64,000 nt of DNA from Bin107 sp965221655 (GTDB lineage Bacteria > UBA8248). Positions within the stretch are counted from its first letter, which is position 1, and every line of letters begins with the position of its first letter. Location: assembly GCA_965221655.1 (NCBI GenBank), contig OZ244906.1:1426001-1490000 (forward strand). Reading direction: 5' to 3'. Below the pieces are notes generated by a model. That model was given only the letters and a program-made list of their open reading frames with translations. It was not told the origin of the DNA and did not search any database. Made by a program: the position numbers and the translations under genes. Positions 15,356 to 25,041 of the stretch are shown here, piece by piece.

Positions 15356-18289
15356 TCAGGGTGTGGGCCTCGTGCTCTTTCCCCCGTGGACGCTGGGCTC
15401 GGCGCACCATTGGCGGCGTACGAGATCGAAATCCTCCACTATCTCCTCAGGAACGCCGAGCAACTCCACGAGCAAGGCTTCGTCCAGGGCTTTTCTGTTG
15501 GGGTCGTGATAACTCTCGTTCGCAGGGAGAAATTCCACCTTTCGGAATCGATCGAACAAATCCTCCGCCTTACGCATGCTTTGTTTGTCGAATTGCCGGG
15601 GGTCGATTGTGAGTAAGAATGGCAAGGCCGTAATTTTCACTCTTGTTCGGCCAATTTGCTGCCTTGTTCCCTCCCACCAGTAACTCATCAAGCCGAGTGT
15701 CGAGTTGAACCAGAGCATGAGGGGAATTTCGTGCTTCTCGTCATCCGCTATGAAGTTCGGCCATGCTGTGCCGCCCAAGGTTTTTTCCGGTGTCAGACAA
15801 GCCGCCAAGCTTTGAGAGGTGAGTCGGAAGTCGATGGTAAGATGCAGGCGAGAAGCAGAACGCTTCCATGAGGCGGCTGCTCGCTCCTGTTGCCCTTCCC
15901 GAACCAGCAATTCGCTATCAGGCTCAACGAACAAGGAGCGTTCACGCCGCGCGTCGTGGCTCCAAAGCGCGGGATAGGTGGGAAGTCGCCCCGAAAGCAG
16001 CGACACCTTGTCGAACGGCCCTCGGGGTGGCGCTCCCTTTTTCGGCGGCGGTCCATCGATATCACGGCTCAGCAATCCGCGTTTTCCTAATTCCGTGAGC
16101 GTCGTGACAGGTATCTTCGTTATTTTGTTTCGCCTCGTCGCCAAAAACGCGCTGGCCGCGAGCGAAGACATGAACCTGGCCAAATCGGCTTCCGCCAGCC
16201 CCGCACAGCCGCCACTGAACTGCTCGGCGTTGATGCGATTTCCGTTCTCGTCCTCGCTTCCGATGGTTATGCGCCCCACGCCCGGTCCGCGACTCGCTCC
16301 TGCCGTCGACTTCGCTAATTCGACGGCCTCGACGTGATGCGCCGGGCGTTTCCGCAGGTTGATGAACTGGAAGGTAGACCTTGCACCTTTAAGTTTTCCT
16401 TTCGTGGCAACGACCAACACTTCCGCCATGCCGGTATCGGCGGAGAAAGCCCGCTCGCTCTCTATGTCGGTGGCGATGCTTACGATGGTTACGTCCTTGT
16501 AGCGTGCCGCCAAGAGTTCTCGCGCGCGGCTCCATGATTTACCTTGCAAGAAAGTGGCGGGCAGCACCAACGCGAGAATGCCGTCCGGTTTCAGTTTGAC
16601 GTGGGCCAAATCCATGAAATTCGACGCCAGCCCGGCGTTGCCGTGGCCAACGGGATGCGGAAGCCTCTCACGCAACTTGAGCAAATACTTGAGGCGGGTG
16701 CTCATCGCTTTCTGCTCGTCTTCGGAAGTGTTGAAACCTGCAAAGGAGGGGACCGGCACTTCCGCAATTTCATGGTTGGTTGGCCGCGTGAAGGGCGGGT
16801 TCATGATCACGACGTCGAACCAGTCGTGCGCGACGACAATCTTATTCGGCTCCACATTGACCTGACCCGTTATCGTCTCCCCACCCAGACCAAGAATAGA
16901 TTGCACCTGCTCCCGTTCGATGAGTTCCAGCGAACCGACGTGCGGATGGTCGTTATTGTCGTAGCCATAGTACATCGTGGCGATTTTCGTTTGTTCGAAA
17001 ATCTTGCTTGGATGCGCGCTCGACAAGGTCGACGCGGCCAAGTGCGTGGCAGCGGGCATGATGTCGAGAGCGTAGAGGGATTCTTCGATCATGGCGGAAT
17101 GCACGTCTGCGTCATCGCGCCCCGCGCGACGGTGGCGGGACAAAATGGCGTGGTAGAGTGCGCCGATGAGGGTTCCGGTCCCGCAGGCGAGATCGGCCAC
17201 TTTCAAGCCCTGCACCGCATCTGCGCTCTCCCAGTCGATCTGCAACCGGGAAACCGCAAGTTCGGCAAGCAGTGTGGCGGACACGGGCAGCGTATAGAAC
17301 GTGGCGAGAAACTTTCTGTCGGCAATGAGTTTCTGGAACATGCGCCCGGAAAGATCGTTCAGGCTCGTCGCGCCCATGTGTGCCAGTTTGGACGCCGTAT
17401 AGTAAAGCAGGTTTAGCACCTTGTTTGCCTGGGCAGTCGGTATATTGCTCAACAAATCCGCGGCTATTTTGAATATCGGCCAGTAGTTGACGTTTTCGAT
17501 AATCCACTTCCAACAGCCAATGACTTCCGTATTGAGGAATCCGTTCGGGCCTTTCATTTGTGCAACCATGGGGATGTTTTGTCGCCCCTCAATGCGCGTA
17601 TGGAACACGGCGGCGTTGGCGATGATGGCGACCGCCATGCGGTTGGTCTGCTCCCCGGGGGCCTGATGGAGGTGCCGCGCGATTTGTTCGACAACCTCCT
17701 CTCCCGCCTCGTTCAAAAGGTTGGCGGCCTGGGTTACGCCGTATTCGAGAACGTCCGTGGTACGCGATACAAGCGACTCGGAAAGGCTCACCGATTCCAG
17801 GCAGTTCGCCACGTCGTCGACGTCGCCCGAGAGCCAACCCTTCTCGGGCCACCTTTGGTGTTCTCTGGTTTTCGTCTCGGAAAAAACGCAATAGGTGAAG
17901 AACGCACTCTTGATAGCGTTTTCCAATTCACCCTGTTCTATTTTCCGCAAGTCGGAGGGGATGCGGAGGGCGATGACATTTTCTATCGTTTTGTCTTCGT
18001 GCGCCAGCCGTTTGCCCAGACGCGAAACGGCGTCCTCCTCCACCGTGGCGGCGGGCATGAACTCCGTTTCAACCGCAACGGGCGAGCTTCCCGCGGGTGA
18101 AAGAATCAGATCGGGTTGTTTTCCCGGTGCGTCTCGCAGGACGCCGGTTTGTTCGACGCCGATGGCGTCTTTCCAGAGGGGATGTTTCTCGCGCAGTACC
18201 TGGCCGAATACGGAGTTGAACACTACCTCCGTCGTGGATGCTCCTTGCACTCGGTCGTTCTCCCGGGGCGCGTTCGCGCGGGACGGCAA
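15356..18289 (-). CDS. Large orphan N6-adenine DNA methyltransferase with N-terminal nuclease-like segment
   Basis: A 977-residue protein from a TTG start at 18289 (an in-frame stop lies 12 codons upstream). Motif X (FYTLPVSATLLAEL) is near 331, the SAM motif ADLACGTGTL near 366, and the catalytic NPPF at 497-500, giving a gamma-type amino-methyltransferase. The last 350 residues resemble a target-recognition region. Residues 59-76 (PD near 60, then VETE near 73-76) recall a PD-(D/E)XK layout with Glu in place of Lys. G+C is visibly lower than in the neighbours (one sampled line about 47%), suggesting acquisition. No restriction, specificity or helicase partner is adjacent. It could be a type IIG-like enzyme or part of a defence system. 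Confidence 0.82.
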   Translation of the reverse strand: MPSRANAPRENDRVQGASTTEVVFNSVFGQVLREKHPLWKDAIGVEQTGVLRDAPGKQPDLILSPAGSSPVAVETEFMPAATVEEDAVSRLGKRLAHEDKTIENVIALRIPSDLRKIEQGELENAIKSAFFTYCVFSETKTREHQRWPEKGWLSGDVDDVANCLESVSLSESLVSRTTDVLEYGVTQAANLLNEAGEEVVEQIARHLHQAPGEQTNRMAVAIIANAAVFHTRIEGRQNIPMVAQMKGPNGFLNTEVIGCWKWIIENVNYWPIFKIAADLLSNIPTAQANKVLNLLYYTASKLAHMGATSLNDLSGRMFQKLIADRKFLATFYTLPVSATLLAELAVSRLQIDWESADAVQGLKVADLACGTGTLIGALYHAILSRHRRAGRDDADVHSAMIEESLYALDIMPAATHLAASTLSSAHPSKIFEQTKIATMYYGYDNNDHPHVGSLELIEREQVQSILGLGGETITGQVNVEPNKIVVAHDWFDVVIMNPPFTRPTNHEIAEVPVPSFAGFNTSEDEQKAMSTRLKYLLKLRERLPHPVGHGNAGLASNFMDLAHVKLKPDGILALVLPATFLQGKSWSRARELLAARYKDVTIVSIATDIESERAFSADTGMAEVLVVATKGKLKGARSTFQFINLRKRPAHHVEAVELAKSTAGASRGPGVGRITIGSEDENGNRINAEQFSGGCAGLAEADLARFMSSLAASAFLATRRNKITKIPVTTLTELGKRGLLSRDIDGPPPKKGAPPRGPFDKVSLLSGRLPTYPALWSHDARRERSLFVEPDSELLVREGQQERAAASWKRSASRLHLTIDFRLTSQSLAACLTPEKTLGGTAWPNFIADDEKHEIPLMLWFNSTLGLMSYWWEGTRQQIGRTRVKITALPFLLTIDPRQFDKQSMRKAEDLFDRFRKVEFLPANESYHDPNRKALDEALLVELLGVPEEIVEDFDLVRRQWCAEPSVHGGKSTRPTP

Positions 18290-18380
18290 AATCCCACGAT
18301 GGTTCTTTTTTCGAGGATGATACTACCTATCAGGTGATGGCGCAAAATACGCCCCTCATACCCATCCCCCGCTCGGCAAC

Positions 18381-19376
18381 TCACCCCAGCCCCCCGGCCG
18401 TCTCGAATATCTTCGCAAGCTCCTCCCTGTCCTGCGTATGGGCGAGGGCGGTCATGAGAAGTACGCGCGCCTTCACCCCGCTCAGGTAGCCCGCCGATAT
18501 CGCGCCGCACTCGAGCATGCTCACGAACGAGCCCTCGTGGCCCTTGGCGCGGTGCGGTGCGCCCGAGAAGATGCGCACGCCCACCACCACGGGAATCCCC
18601 TCTGCGATGGCGTCGCGGGCCGCGCGGTAAAACGGCACGTTCACGTTCCCCGCCCCGACGCCCTCTATCACGATTCCGTCCACGCGCGCGGCGATGCACG
18701 CGCGCACGAGCAGGTCGTTCGCCCCCTGCGTCACGGGGATGAGGTGCACGTTCTCGCGCAGTGCGTCCACCTCCAGGAATAGGCGCCGCTCGGGGGCGCA
18801 GTGAAAGAAGACGCCCGCCTCGGAGACCACGCCCACCGCCCCGCCCTCGCGCGCGGCGAAGGCGTTGGGCCGGTGGGTGTGCACCTTCACGACGTCGCGT
18901 GCGGCGAATATCTCGCCCCCCAGGGCGACGAGCACGCCGCGCCCGCGCGCTGCGGGGTCTGCGGCGATTTTGGCGGCGTAGAAAATGTTGCGCGGCCCAT
19001 CCGCGTCGCGCGCGACGGAGTTGCGCATCGCACCGGTGATCACCACGGGTTTCTCGCCGCCCAGGGTGAGGTCGAGCAGATAGGCGGTTTCCTCCATCGT
19101 GGCGGTGCCGTGCGTTACGACAACGCCCGCAACCGCATCGTCCGCCAAAAGTGCGCGCAGGCGATCGCGCAGCGCAAAGGCCGTCGCCGTCTCCATCACG
19201 TCGCTCGTTACGTTGGAGTGCTCGACGACGCGCACCTCGGCCACCTGGCCGAGTTCAGGAACCGAGGCGACGAGTTCCTCCCCGCTCGCGGCGGGGGCGT
19301 CCGCACCCGTGCGCGTGTCGTAGCGCGAGGCAATCGTGCCTCCGGTCGTCACAATCCAGACAAGCGGCTTTTTCAT
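18381..19376 (-). CDS. Asparaginase-family amidohydrolase with altered active site
   Basis: A 331-residue member of the bacterial L-asparaginase fold, starting MKKPLVWIV at 19376 after an AGGAGAGG ribosome site. The first nucleophile motif TTGGTIA (residues 10-16) is intact. The second motif, normally HGTDT, reads HGTATMEETA: Thr91 stays but the catalytic Asp is Ala92. The substrate-binding Ser-Gln pair appears as SN (EHSNVTSD). The lysine of the RDVTK region is kept (DVVKVHTHRP). It has no signal peptide. Activity on asparagine may be changed or lost; a different amide substrate is possible. Confidence 0.85.
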   Translation of the reverse strand: MKKPLVWIVTTGGTIASRYDTRTGADAPAASGEELVASVPELGQVAEVRVVEHSNVTSDVMETATAFALRDRLRALLADDAVAGVVVTHGTATMEETAYLLDLTLGGEKPVVITGAMRNSVARDADGPRNIFYAAKIAADPAARGRGVLVALGGEIFAARDVVKVHTHRPNAFAAREGGAVGVVSEAGVFFHCAPERRLFLEVDALRENVHLIPVTQGANDLLVRACIAARVDGIVIEGVGAGNVNVPFYRAARDAIAEGIPVVVGVRIFSGAPHRAKGHEGSFVSMLECGAISAGYLSGVKARVLLMTALAHTQDREELAKIFETAGGLG

Positions 19377-19454
19377 CACCTCTCCTCTCAGCGGGGACAG
19401 GAGAACCTCCCTGCCCGCTCGGGGCAATCCCTCCCCCTTCGGTCGGGAGCGAAC

Positions 19455-20225
19455 TCACACGAACTTCCGCACCCCCGGAAAAATCTCCTTCCTCTCGAGG
19501 TCACGCTCATCGTGGCCGGCGAAGATGAGCGCGGGCGCATCGGCCAAATCCTTCACCGCGTCCAGAGCGCGCAGGGCGTCATCCACGTGCACGTGAATGC
19601 CCGGGGGAATCATGGACTCCAGGCTGCGGTAGAGATAGGCCGCATCCACGGCCAGCACCGCCCAGCCTTGTTTCGTGCGAAAGCGCACGATTTGGTGCCC
19701 CGGCGTGTGCCCGCCCACCCGGTGGACGTGCACGCCCTCGGCAATCTCGGCCTCCTCCTCCACCAGGGTGAGCCGCCCCTCGGCTTCGAGGCGCTCCGCC
19801 TCGGGCAAATCGCCCAGAAAGTGGTTCAGAAAGTGGTATTCCGCCGCGTCGCTGCGCCAGAAGTCGAGCTCGCGCCTTTGCAGATAGAAGCGCGCGGAGG
19901 TGAACAGCCGCGGGGAGGCGAAATGATCCCAGTGCAGGTGGCTCACGATGAGCGTTTCCACGCCCGAGGGCTTGAGGTCGAAATGCCCAAGCAGTTCGCG
20001 CTGGGAGCGGTAGTCCGCATAGTCGGGGTTGCGCGATTTTTGCGCCTCCTCGCTAAAACCCGTATCGATGAGGATGGGCGCGCCGCCGCCCTCGGGCTCG
20101 AGCAGCCAGAAGAAATAGGGCAGCGTGCGCATCCGGCCCGATTCGCTGAGGTAGAGAAGCCAGGAGGCGTCGCACGCGCGCGCGCCCTGGCACAGGGCGT
20201 AGAGGTGGTAGGTCGTCTCGCTCAA
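19455..20225 (-). CDS. N-acyl homoserine lactonase-like metallo-beta-lactamase fold hydrolase
   Basis: A 256-residue metallohydrolase. The dinuclear zinc motif H-x-H-x-D-H is SHLHWDHF, followed by GGHTPGHQ and VLAVDAAY, and AGHDE supplies the last His. The order and spacing fit the AttM/AiiA lactonase branch. The start is TTG at 20225 with AGGAGGA nine bases upstream. It may open lactone rings; quorum-signal cleavage is one possibility, catabolic lactone hydrolysis another. It is divergent from the Mrp operon. Confidence 0.82.
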   Translation of the reverse strand: MSETTYHLYALCQGARACDASWLLYLSESGRMRTLPYFFWLLEPEGGGAPILIDTGFSEEAQKSRNPDYADYRSQRELLGHFDLKPSGVETLIVSHLHWDHFASPRLFTSARFYLQRRELDFWRSDAAEYHFLNHFLGDLPEAERLEAEGRLTLVEEEAEIAEGVHVHRVGGHTPGHQIVRFRTKQGWAVLAVDAAYLYRSLESMIPPGIHVHVDDALRALDAVKDLADAPALIFAGHDERDLERKEIFPGVRKFV

Positions 20226-20358
20226 GGGGGAATCCTCCTCGTCCTCTCAGAGGGTGCGCTCGTTGTCGGGCGGCGTCGATTGTGCCATGATCATCGCGAA
20301 CAAAACGTGGGCTTTCGACGCACCGCCCGTGGCGTGAACATTTTCGAAGGTACGCCTC

Positions 20359-22716
20359 TTGGATAATACCTTCATCGTCGTCTTCTTCCCATTCCTCGCC
20401 GCCGTCCTCGTTCCCTGGTTCGCGGAGAGGTTCCGCAGCGCCGCCGCGTGGTGCGCCATGCTCGGCCCGCTCGCGAGCCTGTGGGGGCTGGGCGGCCTCT
20501 ACGGAGAGTGGGCGGCGGGAGGCGGGCGCACCTTCACGCGCGCCCTCGCCTGGGTGCCCGCGGCGGGCGTTGAAATATCCTTCATGGTCGACGGCCTGAG
20601 CCTCGCCTGGGGTTTTCTGGTGGCGGGCATGGGCGCTCTCGTCATCCTCTACTCCCACTGGTATCTCCACGCGCATGAGGCACTCGGGCGCTACTACGGC
20701 TTCCTGCTCGCATTCATGGGGTCGATGCTGGGCGTGGTCTTCTCCGATCATCTGCTCTCGCTGTTCGTCTTCTGGGAGCTCACGAGCATCACCTCGTTTT
20801 TCCTCATCGGCTTCTGGTCAGACCGCGACGCCTCGAACTACGGCGCGACGAAGGCCATTCTCATCACGGGCAGCGGGGGACTCGCCATGCTGGGAGGCTT
20901 CCTGCTCCTGGGCGAGGCGACGGGCGAGTGGCGGCTCTCGCAACTGGTGCTCATGCCCGGCATCGCGCGCGAGGTTTCGCTCGGCGTCTTTTTGCTCATC
21001 GTCCTCGGCGCGGCCACCAAGAGTGCGCAGTGGCCCTTTCACGTCTGGCTGCCCAACGCCATGGAAGCGCCCACGCCCATCAGCGCCTTTCTGCACTCGG
21101 CCACCATGGTGAAGGCGGGCATCTACCTGCTCTCGCGCTTCTACCCGGTGCTCGGCGCCCACCCCGCCTGGGGCTACGTGGTGACGGGCATGGGGATGAC
21201 GACCATGTTCGCGGGCGGCCTGCTCTCCCTGCGCGCCTGGGATTTGAAGGCGATTCTCGCCTACGGCACCATCAGCCAGTTGGGTCTCATCGTCACCTTC
21301 CTGGGCTACGGCGGGCGGGGGGCGATTGTCGGCGCGACGCTCCACCTCTACAACCACGCGGCGGCCAAGGCGGCGATGTTCATGACGGTGGGCATCGTCG
21401 ACCACGAGGCGGGCACGCGCGACGTCCGCCTGCTCGGCCACTTACGCAAGCTCATGCCGAAGACACACATCCTCGCACTCCTCGCGGCGCTCAGCTTAAT
21501 CGGCATTCCGCCCCTGGGCGGCTTCATCACCAAGGAGATGCTCTACGAGACGAGCCTCCACCCCGGAGGACCGGGGGGCTGGAGCTGGTTCTGGCCCTAC
21601 CTCACGGTTGCGGCGGGCGTCTTCACCGCGCTGTATCACCTGCGGTTCTTGAGCGAGCCCTACTGGCAGCCAGCGGAGGGGGAAGCGCCCAAACATCCCC
21701 ACGATCCGCCCTGGGGCATGCTCGCCGCACCCGCCGCGCTCGTCGCACTGGCCCTCGCCCTCGGCCTGGCGCCCAGCCTCATCGAAAACGTCCTCATCGC
21801 ACCGGCGGCGGAGGCGACGCTCGGAGCGGCGTTGCTGGGCGGGGAGCGCGTCGAGCTGCATCTCGCGCTCTGGCACGGGTTCAACCTGCCCCTGGCGATG
21901 TCGATCGTCACCATGGCCCTGGGGCTCGCGCTGTACTTCGGCTTCGCCCGCGTGCGCGCCGTACTCGACGCATGCGCCCGCGCGTGGCGCAGAGCACCCG
22001 CTCCTGATAAGGCTTACGACGCCTTCGTGAACTGGCTGCGCCACGGCACGTGGGAGATTCTGCTCCTCATCCAGGACGGCAACCTGCGCCGCTACATGCG
22101 CTGGATGCTGGTGGTCCCCGCCCTGGCCCTCCTCTACACCATCCGGGTGATGGGGTGGGGTGCGAACGTCTTTCCCGTTGGTTTCGCGGGCGCCTCGTTT
22201 CTCCTGGTCGTTATCGCGGCGATGACCGTGGGCGCAGCGTTCGCCACCGCGCTGTTCCGGCGCAGAATTCCGGCGATTCTCGCCCTGGGCGTCATGGGCT
22301 ATTCCATCGCAGGACTCTACCTGCTGCTCAAAGCACCGGACCTCGCCCTCACCCAAATCCTCATCGAATCGGCCTTCGTCGTGCTGTTCCTGCTCGTGTT
22401 CCACCATCTGCCCGAGCTGCGCCCCGCGCGGCGCTCCCGCGCGAGGAAGATACGCGACTGGGGAATCGCCCTGGGGCTCGGCGCCTTCACGACGCTCGGC
22501 CTGGCCGCCGCCATGAACGCACACGCCTTCCGCACGATTGCGGACTATTTCATGCGCACGAGCAAGCCCGTGGCCGGGTTCAAGAACGTGGTCAACGCCA
22601 TCATCGTCGACTACCGGGCATACGACACCCTGGGCGAGATCACGGTGCTGGTAATTGCGGGAATCGCCATCTACGCCATCGTGCGGCTGACGGGAGGCCC
22701 GAAATGGGATCATTGA
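20359..22716 (+). CDS. mnhA: Na+/H+ antiporter subunit A (Mrp/Mnh)
   Basis: Large MrpA subunit (785 aa) of the multisubunit cation/proton antiporter. The first 500 residues are a NuoL-like proton-channel domain (FFLIGFWSDRDASNYGATKA, AQWPFHVWLPNAMEAPTPIS with the conserved Lys/His region). The C-terminal 170 residues add the MbhD- and MbhE-like domains usual in MrpA (YLLLKAPDLALTQILIE and VDYRAYDTLGEI). Start TTG at 20359 after GAAGG. It heads a seven-gene operon and overlaps mnhB by 13 bases. Confidence 0.95.
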   Translation: MDNTFIVVFFPFLAAVLVPWFAERFRSAAAWCAMLGPLASLWGLGGLYGEWAAGGGRTFTRALAWVPAAGVEISFMVDGLSLAWGFLVAGMGALVILYSHWYLHAHEALGRYYGFLLAFMGSMLGVVFSDHLLSLFVFWELTSITSFFLIGFWSDRDASNYGATKAILITGSGGLAMLGGFLLLGEATGEWRLSQLVLMPGIAREVSLGVFLLIVLGAATKSAQWPFHVWLPNAMEAPTPISAFLHSATMVKAGIYLLSRFYPVLGAHPAWGYVVTGMGMTTMFAGGLLSLRAWDLKAILAYGTISQLGLIVTFLGYGGRGAIVGATLHLYNHAAAKAAMFMTVGIVDHEAGTRDVRLLGHLRKLMPKTHILALLAALSLIGIPPLGGFITKEMLYETSLHPGGPGGWSWFWPYLTVAAGVFTALYHLRFLSEPYWQPAEGEAPKHPHDPPWGMLAAPAALVALALALGLAPSLIENVLIAPAAEATLGAALLGGERVELHLALWHGFNLPLAMSIVTMALGLALYFGFARVRAVLDACARAWRRAPAPDKAYDAFVNWLRHGTWEILLLIQDGNLRRYMRWMLVVPALALLYTIRVMGWGANVFPVGFAGASFLLVVIAAMTVGAAFATALFRRRIPAILALGVMGYSIAGLYLLLKAPDLALTQILIESAFVVLFLLVFHHLPELRPARRSRARKIRDWGIALGLGAFTTLGLAAAMNAHAFRTIADYFMRTSKPVAGFKNVVNAIIVDYRAYDTLGEITVLVIAGIAIYAIVRLTGGPKWDH

Positions 22717-23183
22717 TTCTGCGCACCATCGCCCCCATCGTCTTGCACCTGACGCTTTTGTTCTCGTTCTTTCTGCTGCTTTACGGGCACAACCAGCCGG
22801 GGGGCGGCTTCATTGCGGGCCTGATGGCATCGGTGGGCATCCTGCTCCAGTGGGTGGCGGTGGACGCCGAGGAGGGCCGGCGGCGATTTAACTGGCCGTA
22901 CGAGACCATTTTTCTGGCAGGGCTCGCGCTCTCCACCTTGACGGGGGTGTGGGGCTACGTGAAGGGAGCGTACCTCAAGAGTGCGATATACCACTTCGCG
23001 CTCCCCTTCATCGGAGACGTGGAGTTGTTTACCGCGTTCTTGTTCGACGTAGGCGTCTACGGCGTGGTGGTCGGGGTAGTGATGTCCATCCTCACCACCT
23101 TGTGCGTCTCCGGGGAGGCGGACTCCCCACCGGACGCGAGCGGACGCGGGGATCGCCCGGGCAACGCAACCGGCGAATGCTGA
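22704..23183 (+). CDS. mnhB: Na+/H+ antiporter subunit B (Mrp/Mnh)
   Basis: MrpB subunit (159 aa) with four membrane spans. The family signature LYGHNQPGGGFIAGL is near residue 27, and YETIFLAGLALSTLTG follows. The ATG at 22704 lies inside the end of mnhA with GGGAGG just upstream, suggesting coupling. A hydrophilic tail of about 25 residues follows the last span. Confidence 0.95.
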   Translation: MGSLILRTIAPIVLHLTLLFSFFLLLYGHNQPGGGFIAGLMASVGILLQWVAVDAEEGRRRFNWPYETIFLAGLALSTLTGVWGYVKGAYLKSAIYHFALPFIGDVELFTAFLFDVGVYGVVVGVVMSILTTLCVSGEADSPPDASGRGDRPGNATGEC

Positions 23184-23205
23184 AACATGCGGAGAAAATA
23201 CTAAC

Positions 23206-23556
23206 GTGCTCTGGATACTGGCGATAACGATAGGCGCTCTGGTTACGGTCGCCTCCTATCTCATCATGCAGCGCAGGCTCATCCAGGTGGTGCTCGGCAT
23301 GGCAGTGCTCAGCCACGCCACGAACCTGATGCTCGTCGCCTCGGGCTGGGTAAGAGACGGCAAAGCGCCCATAGTCCCCAAGAAGGGCGGCCCCGTCGAT
23401 CCGTTCGTCTACGTCGACCCCCTGCCCCAGGCCATGGTACTGACGGCCATCGTTATCAGCTTCGCCGTGATGGCGTTTTTGCTCGTTTTGGCGCTGTACA
23501 CCTACCGCAGGTTCGGCACGGATGACATCGACGCCATCAGGAGGCTCAAGGGATGA
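23206..23556 (+). CDS. mnhC: Na+/H+ antiporter subunit C (Mrp/Mnh)
   Basis: MrpC subunit (116 aa), homologous to NuoK of complex I. It has three membrane helices, LGMAVLSHATNLMLV in the second, and the Mrp-specific loop with DPLPQAMVLTAIVI before the third. Start GTG at 23206. Its stop overlaps the mnhD start by four bases. Confidence 0.95.
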   Translation: MLWILAITIGALVTVASYLIMQRRLIQVVLGMAVLSHATNLMLVASGWVRDGKAPIVPKKGGPVDPFVYVDPLPQAMVLTAIVISFAVMAFLLVLALYTYRRFGTDDIDAIRRLKG

Positions 23557-25028
23557 ACGCCGCGCTGCCTCTTTTCGTCATCTGGCCGCTCGCCACGGGC
23601 ACGCTGCTCTTCCTGGTGCGCAAGAGCACCGCGCTCCAGGAGTCCTTCAGCATTCTCGCGCTCCTGGCGAACATGGTGCTGGCAATCGTTTTTCTGGGCG
23701 CGACGGCGGACGGCTCGATGTTCGTCCACCACATGGGGCTTTGGCCCTTCCCCTACGCTATCGCTCTGGCCGCCGACAGGCTCGCCGCCACGCTGCTGTG
23801 TCTTTCGGCCTCCATCGTGGGGGCGTGCGCCGTATTCGCCAGAAGCTACCTCTCCGAAGCCCAGCGCAAGGAAGCCTTCCACCCGCTGCTGCACTTTTTG
23901 CTGATGGGGATGCAGGGCTGCTTCATAACGGGCGACCTGTTCAACCTGTTCGTATTCTTTGAAGTCATGCTCATGTCCACCTACGCGCTGCTCGGGTTCT
24001 ACTACGACCTCGACCAACTCGAGATGGCCTTCAAATACACCTGCCTGAACCTCATCGCCTCCGCTTTGTTTCTGCTCGGCGTCGCGCTCCTCTACGCCCA
24101 GACGGGTACGGTGAACATGGCGGACCTCGCCGTCAAGGTAAAGCTCATGGGCGCCTCCCCGCTCGTGGTGGCGACCGCTCTCGTCTTCGTCTTCGTCTTC
24201 AGCGTCAAAGCGGCTCTTTTCCCCATGCACTTGTGGCTGCCCTCGGCGCATTCGATGTCGCCTACCCCCATCAGCGCCATCCTGGCGGGGGTGCTCGTCA
24301 AGGTAGGCATCTACTCCATCATCCGCTGCGCGACGCTCATATTCCCGGCGGCGTTCCTCGTCTTACAGCCCGGCCTTCTGGCCCTTTGCCTGTGCACCAT
24401 CGCCATGGGCGCGCTCGGCACCCTGCCGCAGACGAGCCTCAAGCGCATCCTGGCCTACAGCACCATCAATCAACTCGGCTACATCGCCTTCGGCGTTGCC
24501 CTGCTCTCCCAGGCCGGGCTGGCGGCGGCGGTCTTCTATATCGTGAGCCACGCATACTTAAAGAGCGCGATGCTCCTGGGCGCAGGTCTCAACCAAAAGC
24601 TCACCGGCACCGTAAACCTCGACGAAATGGGCGGCATGATGGGCAAGGCCCCCTTCGCGGGCGTGCTGATGCTGGTCGGGTTTTTGTCGCTGGCGGGCTT
24701 TCCGCCGTTCACGGGATTCTTCGCCAAGCTTTTCGTGCTGCAAGCGGGCTTCTCGCAGGGGGCAATGCTCGCCACGGGCATCGCCCTGGGATTCGGCGTG
24801 ATATCGCTTTATTATAATTTCACGACGTACCAGCGCTACGCCTGGGGTAAGGGCGGCGGCGCCGTCGGCTCCACGGGTGCGGGGCTCTACGGGCCCGTCG
24901 CGTTCCTCTCCACCTTTGCGCTCATTTTCGGCCTGGGGGCATCGTGGCTCTTCGACTGGGCGCAACTCGTGGCCGCCCAAATCACCCAGCCCGAGATTTA
25001 CGTCGCCGCCATGCGGCCAACCGGATAG
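23553..25028 (+). CDS. mnhD: Na+/H+ antiporter subunit D (Mrp/Mnh)
   Basis: MrpD subunit (491 aa), a NuoN/NuoM-like proton-translocating channel of about fourteen helices. Conserved motifs are FNLFVFFEVMLMSTYALL, with the buried Glu in helix 5, and KAALFPMHLWLPSAHSMSPTP. A second Lys-containing helix reads LKRILAYSTINQLGY. It starts four bases before mnhC ends. Confidence 0.95.
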   Translation: MNAALPLFVIWPLATGTLLFLVRKSTALQESFSILALLANMVLAIVFLGATADGSMFVHHMGLWPFPYAIALAADRLAATLLCLSASIVGACAVFARSYLSEAQRKEAFHPLLHFLLMGMQGCFITGDLFNLFVFFEVMLMSTYALLGFYYDLDQLEMAFKYTCLNLIASALFLLGVALLYAQTGTVNMADLAVKVKLMGASPLVVATALVFVFVFSVKAALFPMHLWLPSAHSMSPTPISAILAGVLVKVGIYSIIRCATLIFPAAFLVLQPGLLALCLCTIAMGALGTLPQTSLKRILAYSTINQLGYIAFGVALLSQAGLAAAVFYIVSHAYLKSAMLLGAGLNQKLTGTVNLDEMGGMMGKAPFAGVLMLVGFLSLAGFPPFTGFFAKLFVLQAGFSQGAMLATGIALGFGVISLYYNFTTYQRYAWGKGGGAVGSTGAGLYGPVAFLSTFALIFGLGASWLFDWAQLVAAQITQPEIYVAAMRPTG

Positions 25029-25041
25029 GAGAACGATTCGG

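Noticed and set aside
15075..15410. Small minus-strand frame in the gap before the methylase gene
   Set aside because: It overlaps the methylase 3' end and consists of low-complexity Pro/Asn text from the G-rich tract, without a ribosome site.
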